A stretch of 64,000 nucleotides of DNA, taken from Allorhodopirellula heiligendammensis (lineage in GTDB: Bacteria; Planctomycetota; Planctomycetia; Pirellulales; Pirellulaceae). The position numbers and the translations under genes are program-made. The DNA lies in assembly GCF_007860105.1 (NCBI RefSeq), contig NZ_SJPU01000002.1, positions 1,291,739 through 1,355,738 of the forward strand. Reading direction: 5' to 3'. Each line of letters opens with the position of its first letter. Position 1 is the stretch's first letter. The notes beneath the pieces were generated by a model. It was given only the letters and a program-made list of their open reading frames with translations. It searched no databases and was not told where the DNA came from. Of this stretch, positions 52,807-60,996 are shown piece by piece.

Positions 52807-54069
52807 TTACTTCGCGAGGACCACGCTCTGTCCCGGGCGCACGCGTTCGTTTCCACGTGTGATGATCGCATCACCCTGCTGGATCGCTTCTGGTTCGATG
52901 GGTGCGATGGATATCAATGCTCCGCTGGAGGGCCCCGTGCGGATGGGCACCACGACGGCTTTCCCGTCCACGACTTTCCAGATCACGGGTGTCGGCCCAC
53001 CTAGCTGGAGCGCATCCTTGGGAACCATCCAGCGCGGCTTGCTCTCTCCGGACGGCAGCGCGACCTTGGCAAGCATCCCCGGCAGCAATCTTGCGCGCCC
53101 AGCGACTTTGGGATTGGGCACGACCACCCGCACCGGAAACGTTCGCGAGCGCTCGTCGGCGACGGGGATAATCTGATCCACCTTGCCGGTGAATACCTCG
53201 CCATCGAGGGCTTCCACAGCCACGTGAACCTCCATCCCCGTTTCGACAAAGCGGATATTGGATTGGGGAACGAAAACCTCCACCTCAACAGGATCGATCT
53301 CGACAACCTCGGCGACCAAATCACCCTGGTTGACCCACGCACCGGTCTCGGTCAGTTCCGCAGCGACGTAGCCATCGAACGGGCAACGGATCGTGTATTT
53401 TCCGAAGCGATCTCGCAGTCCTTCGACCGTTTGTTCACTGACAGCGACCTGTGCAGCGGCTTGTTCAATGCGTTCGGCGCGGGGGCCTTCTGTGGCGAGT
53501 TCGAAGGAACTGTCAGCGATGGCGACCTCAGCGGCCGCTTTCAGCGCTTCTGCGCGGGCGGCTTCGAATTCGTCCTGAGAGGCCCCGGAAAGATTATCGA
53601 AGAGTCGTTCGAAGCGTCGGAATTTTGCCTCCGCGTATTGTCGAGCCGCCTCCGCGGACTCGGCCGTGGCCTTTGCCAGGGCGATCTCCGCCGGACGTGA
53701 ACCATTCTGCAACTCTGCTAACTCGGCTCGTCTTAATCTCAGTTCCGCTTCGGCTGCGGCGATCTCAATGCCAATGGTTTTCACCCTCAGCTGAGCGAGC
53801 GGCTGATCCTTCTGGACGGCTTGGCCCGCGTCGACGAGAAATTCTTCCACCCGGCCAAAAACGGCGCTACCGATCGTGCTGCGTCGCCGCGGCCGCACGT
53901 TGGCGACAAAGGACTGTTCGGCGGCGAGTTCCAGCTGCTGCACTTCGGTGACCATCACCACCGCAGGCCCGCCCTGGGCGGCAGCGCGCTGGCAAGGCAT
54001 TGCAGTTGCTCCCATCGTGACGGTGCAGCCGAGCAACAGAGTGGTGAGTCGTGTGGTTATCAAATTCAT
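52807..54069 (-). CDS. Membrane-fusion (HlyD/RND adaptor) protein
   Basis: 420 residues from ATG 54069, chosen because a signal peptide (TTLLLGCTVTMGATAM) follows it. Then the lipoyl/barrel half (VFGRVEEFLVDAGQAVQKDQ, with the second half at IRCPFDGYVAAELTETGAWV) flanks a long coiled coil of about 90 residues (AEAELRLRRAELAELQ...). The beta-barrel (VEVFVPQSNIRFVETGME) and the membrane-proximal domain follow. No RND or ABC pump gene is adjacent, so its partner is unknown. Confidence 0.88.
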   Translation of the reverse strand: MNLITTRLTTLLLGCTVTMGATAMPCQRAAAQGGPAVVMVTEVQQLELAAEQSFVANVRPRRRSTIGSAVFGRVEEFLVDAGQAVQKDQPLAQLRVKTIGIEIAAAEAELRLRRAELAELQNGSRPAEIALAKATAESAEAARQYAEAKFRRFERLFDNLSGASQDEFEAARAEALKAAAEVAIADSSFELATEGPRAERIEQAAAQVAVSEQTVEGLRDRFGKYTIRCPFDGYVAAELTETGAWVNQGDLVAEVVEIDPVEVEVFVPQSNIRFVETGMEVHVAVEALDGEVFTGKVDQIIPVADERSRTFPVRVVVPNPKVAGRARLLPGMLAKVALPSGESKPRWMVPKDALQLGGPTPVIWKVVDGKAVVVPIRTGPSSGALISIAPIEPEAIQQGDAIITRGNERVRPGQSVVLAK

Positions 54070-54326
54070 CGAGCTTGAGCGAACTGCGGGAGTGGGAACC
54101 GTCGCGTTGACACCGGGCGTGTTTGGGTAATTCTGTCGGTAGGCGGTCTGTTTCGATTTTAGTCTCTGGGTGACGAGTTGCTGTCGCCTCGCCAGAGCTT
54201 TTGATCGTTTCTCGTCGTTTTTCCTGGGTCCAGTACCCGGCGGATTCTCCCATTCTGGTCCCGCGCCGCAGGCGTGTGAGAGGGAAACCTGCGGCCGCGT
54301 GAAGCGCATCATCGCCGGGCAGGTCT

Positions 54327-54362
54327 GCTCAGCCGGGGGGCCATGCTCAGCCGGGGGGCCAT
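54327..54362. repeat. 18 bp tandem repeat at the HIT stop codon
   Basis: gctcagccggggggccat is present twice, 54327-54344 and 54345-54362. The second copy contains the stop codon of the HIT gene (54347-54349), so the 3' end of the gene was duplicated. Confidence 0.8.
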
Positions 54363-54685
54363 GTCATTTTGCGGCCGCCGAGAAGATGGAAGTGTACGTG
54401 GGGAACTTCCTGGCCGCCGTCGTCTCCACAGTTGACAATCAGGCGATAGCCACCGCTGAGACCTTCGGCGGCAGCGATTTGGGATGCGGCGATGACACAG
54501 CGTCCCATCACTGCTTCGTCTTCGGGTTGCAGTTCGGCGAGGGAGACAATTTCCCGCTTGGGAATTACCAGCACGTGTACGGGTGCCTTGGGGGCAATAT
54601 CACGAAACGCCAAACAGTCATCGTCTTCGTATACGATATCCGCAGGGATTTCACGGGCAATGATTTTGCTGAAAATGCTTGACAT
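54347..54685 (-). CDS. HIT family protein (HINT-type purine nucleoside phosphoramidase)
   Basis: 112 residues, the usual size. The histidine triad HVHFHLLGG is present near the C-terminus; other features are FSKIIAREIPADIVYEDDDC and APVHVLVIPKREI. It would hydrolyse AMP-linked substrates in the cytoplasm. It is divergent from radC (64 bp apart). Confidence 0.94.
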   Translation of the reverse strand: MSSIFSKIIAREIPADIVYEDDDCLAFRDIAPKAPVHVLVIPKREIVSLAELQPEDEAVMGRCVIAASQIAAAEGLSGGYRLIVNCGDDGGQEVPHVHFHLLGGRKMTWPPG

Positions 54686-54749
54686 GGGATCCTGTTATTA
54701 AAAGTGATATGCAATCCAACCCACTCGAGCCGATGATGGATGGTAGCGG

Positions 54750-55697
54750 ATGAGCGACCTGCGACGCAGACGGTATCAAAGCGTACTCTATCCGCTGGCC
54801 CAGCGGCCACGGTTTCGCCGCAGTGAGCTCGCCGAGCTCGTCGGGGAGGAAACCACCGGCTTCGTCACTCGCACGGTCAATGAGGTGGTCCGGGCTGGCG
54901 TGTTGGCGAAGGTTCGCGAAGCGGACGAGATTCTTTATGAGTGGACCGACGGCGATCCAGTGGTCGCCGTCGACCAATGGATTGATCGTCGTATTCATGG
55001 TGATCAGGTCAAGGAGACGCCTGAGCAGGAACGGCCCCGCGAACGCTTACTGCGGCTCGGAGCGGCGTCCCTGTCGGATGCGGAACTGCTCGCGATTTTG
55101 ATTCGTGTGGGTATCGTGGGTGAGTCGGCGGTGACGGGTGGCCAAAAACTCGCCAATCGATTTCACGACGAACTCGATCGTCTCCGCGATGCCGGTTTGC
55201 CGGAACTGCGCAACATCACTCCTGCAGTCACCAAGGCCAGTTATTGTCAAATCATGGCGGCACTGGAAATCGGTCGACGCGCCACCGAATCGCTGCGTCA
55301 ACGTCCAGTTGAAATTCACAAGATCACCTCGACGGTCGAGGCTACCCAGTACTGTGCGGAAAAATTTGCCTATCTCGCCGGTGATGCTGTGCAGGAGGAA
55401 TTCCACATTGTGACGCTCGATACCAAGCACAAACCAATTCGCTCGCACCGCATCACTGTCGGGACGCTCGACGCGTCATTGGTGCACCCACGAGAAGTGT
55501 TCCGACCGGCGATCCGAGATGCCGCTGCGGCGGTGCTGTTGATTCACAACCACCCCTCGGGCGACCCCACGCCAAGTCGGGAAGACCATGCCGTCACTGA
55601 CCGCTTAACCGAAGCGGGAAAACTCATTGGCATTGTCGTACTCGATCACATCGTCGTCGCCCGCCAGCGGTGTGTGAGTATCCGTGAGTTCTCGTGA
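54750..55697 (+). CDS. radC: RadC-type JAMM protein with N-terminal winged helix
   Basis: 315 residues. RadC core: SLSDAELLAILIRVG (near 107-121) and JAMM motif HNHPSGDPTPSRED at 266-279. About 90 residues precede it and look like a winged helix (RRYQSVLYPLAQRPRFRRSE, then LVGEETTGFVTRTVNEVV); ordinary RadC has about 225 residues. Function of RadC is not settled, although it was first linked to repair. The N-terminal domain could direct DNA binding. Confidence 0.9.
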   Translation: MSDLRRRRYQSVLYPLAQRPRFRRSELAELVGEETTGFVTRTVNEVVRAGVLAKVREADEILYEWTDGDPVVAVDQWIDRRIHGDQVKETPEQERPRERLLRLGAASLSDAELLAILIRVGIVGESAVTGGQKLANRFHDELDRLRDAGLPELRNITPAVTKASYCQIMAALEIGRRATESLRQRPVEIHKITSTVEATQYCAEKFAYLAGDAVQEEFHIVTLDTKHKPIRSHRITVGTLDASLVHPREVFRPAIRDAAAAVLLIHNHPSGDPTPSREDHAVTDRLTEAGKLIGIVVLDHIVVARQRCVSIREFS

Positions 55698-55751
55698 AAA
55701 CGAGCCGAATAACAACCCCACCGAGCGGCGCTGGCGAAACTGCGGGTTCCC

Positions 55752-57827
55752 CTAACGCACGGCAATCGAGATCCAGCCGTCGGTCAGGTCAATCGCTGAG
55801 ATCCGCACCACGCGGCCTGCCAGGGCGGCGATCTTGGCGTCAGCGGGGAAGGAAAAGTCTCGGTGCAGCAGTTCTTTCGGGAACAGTTTGTTAAAGCTCT
55901 GCTGCATGTTCGTCTTGATCGCTGTCTGGCTGATCGTTAGCCGGCGGGAGCCGGGGAACGACAGTCGCACATCATCTTCGCGACTCAGCCAGAGCGAGCC
56001 ATCCTCACCCCGGACAGGGCGATAGATCGCAGAAACTTCGAGCGTTCGCTCGAGTTCGCGGCCGCCTTGGGCGAACCGGGTGCCGCGAAGTCCAACCCGT
56101 AGTTCTTGATTATCAGCTTCCACGAACACCGGTCGAAAGTTCGCCAAGTCGACTTCGTAATCTTCCTGTTCCTGCTCGTCGATCATCTCATCGCTGTCGG
56201 TGTCCTGGTGCACATCGCTGCCGGTGGACTCTGCAAGAGACTCACGGTTGGGGAGTTCGATATCAAGCGTCTGGGCGAGTTGCAGAATGCGATCCGGTGT
56301 GAAGGTTTGTCCCGCCAGCAGTTGGGCAATGGAGTTGTCGACGATGCTCTGGTGGACCTGCACGGCGGCGAGGTAGGTGCCCGGCAAGACGCCGCCTGGG
56401 GTGGATGACCACAGGGACGCAAGTGCCGGAGGCTCCGCGGGAGCAGCTAAGCCGTGGGGGCGCTGAAGGCTCGCACGGGCGTATACGGTATCGGTTGTCG
56501 ACCCGATCGAGCGTGTCAGGGCGGGGAAATCTAAGCGATTCAGCCAGGGGTCGATGGTGCTGTCCAAGCTGGGGAAGGATCGGCCCGCCATCTCAGCAGT
56601 CTGCGCGTCAAACTGTGCGTGAACCTGCGTCCGCAGCTTTTCACGCGAAATTGCTTCAGCCAACGGCCGCTGCTCGGCGGCTTGCTCGCTCGCGATCCGC
56701 CGCACAATCCGTAGCGGGTGATTGATCCGATTGATTTGCGTCGACAATTCCGCCGTCGACACGGTTTCACCCAGTACGATGCTTTTCTCAGTGATCGCGA
56801 TCTGGCGGGCGGCGTAGACTCGACCACTACCCGTCGTATCTAGGGTGATGGGTTTGTGATAGCCACGCGCCGTCGTCGAAAAGACGCCGTTCATGCGGAT
56901 CAACAGACGCACGTCATTGTCGGAGGGCAAAAGTTGGGCGACGACGTTCCCGTCCACTCGTGCTTGGCCGATCATTCGTGTGCCAAGAATGCAGTCATTG
57001 ACGGCGCTGGGATTGTTCACGGGGCGTGAGATCGCTTCGCTTATCGATCGCCCGTCGACCCAGCCACGGATATTTCCATGACGGTAATAGGACTGGATCT
57101 TGTCAATTAGCGAGACGGCTTGATTGGCGTCAGCGAGGCCGCTGAGCAACTGATCCACCTGAGCGACTTCTTCGGGTGACAACTCGTGTGGTCGGCGAGC
57201 TGACGGAATGGGGGAACCGCCATCTTGAGTTGCGGGGGTGTCTGTCTCATCCGCGTCCGTCTCACCAGTGTCTGTCTCACCAGTGTCTGTCTCACCAGTG
57301 TCTGGGGCAGCGGGGGCCGATGAGAAGATTTCGGCGAGGGCGTCGAGTTGCTTTCGCGCTGACGCGAGCCCCCGCTCGGGATCGGAGTATCGCAGGGCCG
57401 CTATGTAACGTTGGACCGCACCGCGAAGTGACGTCATTGACTTCAATTCCAGGCCGGGGTGCACGTCGCGCAGTCGTGATTCCAGTTCCACCGCGGCGTG
57501 GCCGCGCTGAGCAATCGATTCATCGTCATGGATTGCGTCGGCCAGCGGTTCCAGCTGCAGGTAATCCAGCCAGGCAGCAGCGTTGGCCTCTGTCGCCCGG
57601 CGATCCAGGTATGCCCGGCAAGCTCCCATCGCGTCGAGCACGGCTGCTTCTGTGTCGGTCAAGCTGGGGAGACGGTCGGGATCTAAGCCTCCGCGAGCCT
57701 GCTCGAGTTCTTTATCGATCCAATTTGTGTCGGGCTGCTGTGCCGACAATTCGGCGGGCAAATAACTCCACGTTAGAGAAAATCCAGCTAGAACGAGGGA
57801 CGCATTGATCAGAAATTGCTTGAGCAT
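55752..57827 (-). CDS. Large secreted hypothetical protein
   Basis: 691 residues from ATG 57827. A signal peptide (INASLVLAGFSLTWSYLPA) is followed by a long helical region, a DTGET repeat segment (near 175-195, three units encoded by 57261-57305), and a large beta-rich C-terminal half with YHKPITLDTTGSGRVYAARQ and RVGLRGTRFAQGGRELERTL. No family recognised. It lies 86 bp downstream of the type III polyketide synthase on the same strand. Confidence 0.75.
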   Translation of the reverse strand: MLKQFLINASLVLAGFSLTWSYLPAELSAQQPDTNWIDKELEQARGGLDPDRLPSLTDTEAAVLDAMGACRAYLDRRATEANAAAWLDYLQLEPLADAIHDDESIAQRGHAAVELESRLRDVHPGLELKSMTSLRGAVQRYIAALRYSDPERGLASARKQLDALAEIFSSAPAAPDTGETDTGETDTGETDADETDTPATQDGGSPIPSARRPHELSPEEVAQVDQLLSGLADANQAVSLIDKIQSYYRHGNIRGWVDGRSISEAISRPVNNPSAVNDCILGTRMIGQARVDGNVVAQLLPSDNDVRLLIRMNGVFSTTARGYHKPITLDTTGSGRVYAARQIAITEKSIVLGETVSTAELSTQINRINHPLRIVRRIASEQAAEQRPLAEAISREKLRTQVHAQFDAQTAEMAGRSFPSLDSTIDPWLNRLDFPALTRSIGSTTDTVYARASLQRPHGLAAPAEPPALASLWSSTPGGVLPGTYLAAVQVHQSIVDNSIAQLLAGQTFTPDRILQLAQTLDIELPNRESLAESTGSDVHQDTDSDEMIDEQEQEDYEVDLANFRPVFVEADNQELRVGLRGTRFAQGGRELERTLEVSAIYRPVRGEDGSLWLSREDDVRLSFPGSRRLTISQTAIKTNMQQSFNKLFPKELLHRDFSFPADAKIAALAGRVVRISAIDLTDGWISIAVR
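57261..57305. repeat. 15 bp tandem repeat, three units, in a coding region
   Basis: ctcaccagtgtctgt occurs at 57261-57275 and 57276-57290, and once with a final g at 57291-57305. In the minus-strand gene it encodes a DTGET repeat. Confidence 0.85.
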
Positions 57828-57913
57828 AGGGCGTTTAGTCAAGATATGAGGCCGGTGACTACCGCAGTCTAACCAATCTGCCAGTAAAAGCACGGCCACA
57901 TTCTGAGGGCTTT

Positions 57914-59011
57914 TCAGCGAATCAGTGCGACCTCGATCTCCAGCCCCGGCCCAAAGCCGAGCATCACCCAAGGGCGTGGGACGCTGGCGTGATTAAATTC
58001 TTCCAAGACGAAACCGAGTGTGGCCGATGACATGTTGCCGTGTCGGCGCAGGGTATCGCGAGATGCTTTCAGTTTCTGCGTGGCCAGACCGAGTGCTTTT
58101 TCAACCGCGTCTAGAATTCGTGTTCCCCCGGGGTGGACTGCCCATCCGCCGATGCCATCCAGTTGTAGATTCTCTTGGGCCAGCCAGTTTTCGAGAAATC
58201 CGGCCAGATTCGCTTCAATGAGTTCTGGCACACTGGGGCGGAGAGTCATCTCGAAGCCGTGGTCCCCAATCAACCAACTCATCGCATCGCGACTGCCCGG
58301 AATCAAGCAAGATCCGGTGGCGGCGATTTCGCCTAGGCCACCCAGATGGTGACTACCGTTGAAATCGTCGCCAGCGACAATCGCGGCCGCCGACCCGTCG
58401 GCGAATATGGACCCCGAGACAATTCGCTGCGCATCGTAGCCGTATTGGTAATGCAGTGAGCACAGTTCCACGCTGGCGATCAGCACACAGGCTGCGGGCT
58501 CGGCTGCTACGAGTCCTCGGGCAACGCGAAATGCGTTGATCAGTGCGTGACAGCCCATGAATCCAATTTGAGTCCGCTGGGTGGTGGCGGGCAATCCGAG
58601 TTGCTCGATCAGGTCGATGTCGACGCCAGGGGCGCGGAATCCCGTGCACGTGACCGTGATAACATGCGTGATCTGCGACGCTTCGCACCCACTGAGTTCA
58701 ATCGCCTGGGCCGCTGAGGCAACCGCCAGTCGCGGTGCTTCGATCGCGAATCGGTCATTGCGCGTGCGTGTCGTGGGGCCATGAGCATCCACGCTCAACG
58801 CTTCGTAAAAGGACTGGGTCAATGCCCCTGAGGGCGCCTGGTCTAGCAAGACGCTGCCCCGGTTCTCGACACCGGTTCGCCGGTGCAGTTTCTCGACGGT
58901 GCTCGCTTCTCGGGCAGTCCGACAGGACATCCGCTGAGCCTGCGTCGTCGATAGCTGCCGATCAGCTTGATGGCGAGGGGCTGCGGATGCGACCGAAAGG
59001 AGTGATGCCAT
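57914..59011 (-). CDS. Type III polyketide synthase (chalcone/stilbene synthase-like)
   Basis: 365 residues. The thiolase-fold catalytic triad is present: Cys154 in GFMGCHAL, His293 in WAVHPGGTRIL and Asn326 in HGNMSSATLG. N-terminal half: ITHVITVTCTGFRAPGVDID. It elongates an acyl starter with malonyl-CoA, often giving alkylpyrone or alkylresorcinol type products. Next to an FAD oxidoreductase (30 bp upstream) it forms a small cluster. Product not inferable. Confidence 0.92.
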   Translation of the reverse strand: MASLLSVASAAPRHQADRQLSTTQAQRMSCRTAREASTVEKLHRRTGVENRGSVLLDQAPSGALTQSFYEALSVDAHGPTTRTRNDRFAIEAPRLAVASAAQAIELSGCEASQITHVITVTCTGFRAPGVDIDLIEQLGLPATTQRTQIGFMGCHALINAFRVARGLVAAEPAACVLIASVELCSLHYQYGYDAQRIVSGSIFADGSAAAIVAGDDFNGSHHLGGLGEIAATGSCLIPGSRDAMSWLIGDHGFEMTLRPSVPELIEANLAGFLENWLAQENLQLDGIGGWAVHPGGTRILDAVEKALGLATQKLKASRDTLRRHGNMSSATLGFVLEEFNHASVPRPWVMLGFGPGLEIEVALIR

Positions 59012-59041
59012 GGAGGGTCAATCGGATCTAATGAGAGGATG

Positions 59042-60367
59042 TCACGGCATTCGGGACGCAGTGGGTGCGAACGTCGGCCCCGCCGCCAGACTACGGGTGA
59101 TCGGCATGGCTAGCCAGGGAGCGCGAGTCAAACTGAAATGGGCCGCCCGCCGGAGTCCAGGCGAACGCAACGCTCGGGTGACGCTCCCGCAAAGGATGCG
59201 CCGCTTTTGCTGGAGTGCCCGCAACCTCGTGTGCCAATGGTTTGCAAAGTCGTCCTGCGAGCCTGGCTTGGCCCACAGGTCGGCCACGGCCAATCCGCTC
59301 TCGATCCCCCACGTCATCCCCTCACCTGTCATCGGCTCGACATAGCCAGCACAATCACCGATCGCCACGACACGCCCGCGACCGGGCCATCGCGTTCGAC
59401 GAAGGGGGGGCGCTGTCATGAGTCGCGCCTCCGATCGTAGCCAGTCGCTGATTCGCTCACCCAGACTGTCGGTGCAGCCAGGATGACTCCCAAGTAGTGC
59501 TGCCAGCCGTTCGGTTGGGCTTGGCGGACGAACTTGTTGGCTCGATGTCCGCAGCGCCGCCGCGATATCGATCGCGCCGCCCGGTAGGCGAACCAGCCCG
59601 ACGTACCCCTCGTCGCCACAGATCATCTCGATCTCGCCTTCGTCCAGACGCCAGTCGCAGGCGAGGGGGTGCTGGCTGGGCAGATGAGCCGCGATGCCGA
59701 AGGGACCGTGGGGAGATTGGATCCAGGGCAACTGCCAGCGACGTGGGTTCGCGCTGCCGTCGCTGTTGACGTTGGCGTTGGAGGCGCCGCTGCTTGGGAT
59801 AGAGTGGCTCCCAGAGAAATCGCCACTCAGTCCCGTCGCGACGACGACCAGGTCAAACTCGTCGGTCAGCTCCCAGTCGTGCGGTTTCTGCGAACCATCG
59901 GCGCTGCGGTATCGAACCAGGGTTTTGTTGTTGTCTGTTGAAACGATCTGGGCCTCGTAAGGTTGCCACGGGCGGACGCCTGCCTGCCGGGCTTGCTCGA
60001 CTAAGAACGTGTCCAACACGCTGCGAGCGATCGCGACACCCGCGGCAATGGGCAGATGGATCTCGCTCGCGCAGACCCGCGGGGCTGTATTTGTGGGTGA
60101 GAGACGCGGGATTTGCAAATAGCCAGTAAAACGCTCGGTGGGCACGCCCAGATCGCGAACGGATTGCGCGAGGCCGATCGCGTCGAGAGCCCGCAATCCT
60201 GCGGCACCGAGACAGCAGCCGCAGATTTTCTCGCGTGGAAACGAGGCCCGCTCGGCCAAAGTCACCTCGTTGCCCCGATGAGCAAACCGAATCGCTGCCG
60301 CACAGCCTGCGACCCCACCCCCAATCACCAGCACCCGCGAAGGAGCAGCGTTGAAGTGGGGTGACAT
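59042..60367 (-). CDS. FAD-dependent oxidoreductase (geranylgeranyl reductase-like)
   Basis: 441 residues. Dinucleotide fold GGGVAG at 16-21, KICGCCLGAAG near 47-57, and the second FAD motif VVAIGDCAGYVEPMTGEG near 360. The group includes tryptophan halogenase and geranylgeranyl reductase relatives; members often accompany type III polyketide synthases. It probably modifies the polyketide or its lipid tail; that is inference from neighbourhood. It is followed by the polyketide synthase by 30 bp. Confidence 0.88.
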   Translation of the reverse strand: MSPHFNAAPSRVLVIGGGVAGCAAAIRFAHRGNEVTLAERASFPREKICGCCLGAAGLRALDAIGLAQSVRDLGVPTERFTGYLQIPRLSPTNTAPRVCASEIHLPIAAGVAIARSVLDTFLVEQARQAGVRPWQPYEAQIVSTDNNKTLVRYRSADGSQKPHDWELTDEFDLVVVATGLSGDFSGSHSIPSSGASNANVNSDGSANPRRWQLPWIQSPHGPFGIAAHLPSQHPLACDWRLDEGEIEMICGDEGYVGLVRLPGGAIDIAAALRTSSQQVRPPSPTERLAALLGSHPGCTDSLGERISDWLRSEARLMTAPPLRRTRWPGRGRVVAIGDCAGYVEPMTGEGMTWGIESGLAVADLWAKPGSQDDFANHWHTRLRALQQKRRILCGSVTRALRSPGLRRAAHFSLTRAPWLAMPITRSLAAGPTFAPTASRMP

Positions 60368-60420
60368 AGGGGGGCCGTAGCGGTGAGAGGTGAAAGCGAT
60401 TCCTGGCGGGCGATCCGCCC

Positions 60421-60771
60421 CTAGCCAACGCTCAGTTCACGCAGTGTTTTGGGGGCCAGTCCCGCCGAGCGGAATAATCGGCTCAGTCCGGACATGGTTT
60501 GGTGCCAGAGTAGCAGAATTTCCGGCGTGCCGTGGGGGCTGGCGTCGGTGCGGTTGACCCCTTGCTCGCTGACGCGAATTTCCGGGGCCAGGGTGAGCAG
60601 GGCTTCGATGGCGAGGTGGGCGTGGCGGTCGCCATCGCTCAGGTCCGCGTCATCATAGATCCAAGCGTGGGGCTGCATGACCATATCCATTAAATGCATG
60701 GCAGCTGCTTCGCCATCGATGGCTTCGACGACAACGCTGCGGGGTCCACACTGAACGTAATACTTGGCCAT
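60421..60771 (-). CDS. Small conserved hypothetical protein upstream of the polyketide cluster
   Basis: 116 residues from ATG 60771, preceded by ggaagaga with good spacing. The frame remains open to 61674 as antisense of ffh, which is rejected. The protein begins MAKYYVQCGPRSVVVEAIDG and has an alpha/beta character; no family recognised. It precedes the FAD oxidoreductase by 53 bp on the same strand, so it may be part of the cluster. Confidence 0.8.
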   Translation of the reverse strand: MAKYYVQCGPRSVVVEAIDGEAAAMHLMDMVMQPHAWIYDDADLSDGDRHAHLAIEALLTLAPEIRVSEQGVNRTDASPHGTPEILLLWHQTMSGLSRLFRSAGLAPKTLRELSVG

Positions 60772-60996
60772 GTTGGATCTCTTCCGTGAAACTAGCGATG
60801 GGATGATCAGAAACGCCCCTCGGCACCTCGTGCGATGCCGTTGGGTCGACGGTGATAAGATCGCAGGCGGGTGGACACGTTTGGTCATGGCCGTAATTTC
60901 CGATGAAATACTAGCTGTCCATTTACAAAAACCCCTGTCGATGCGTAAACTGTCGGGCTTTCCGTTAACCTTGCCGTCTTTGCGTACCCGTCGCCC

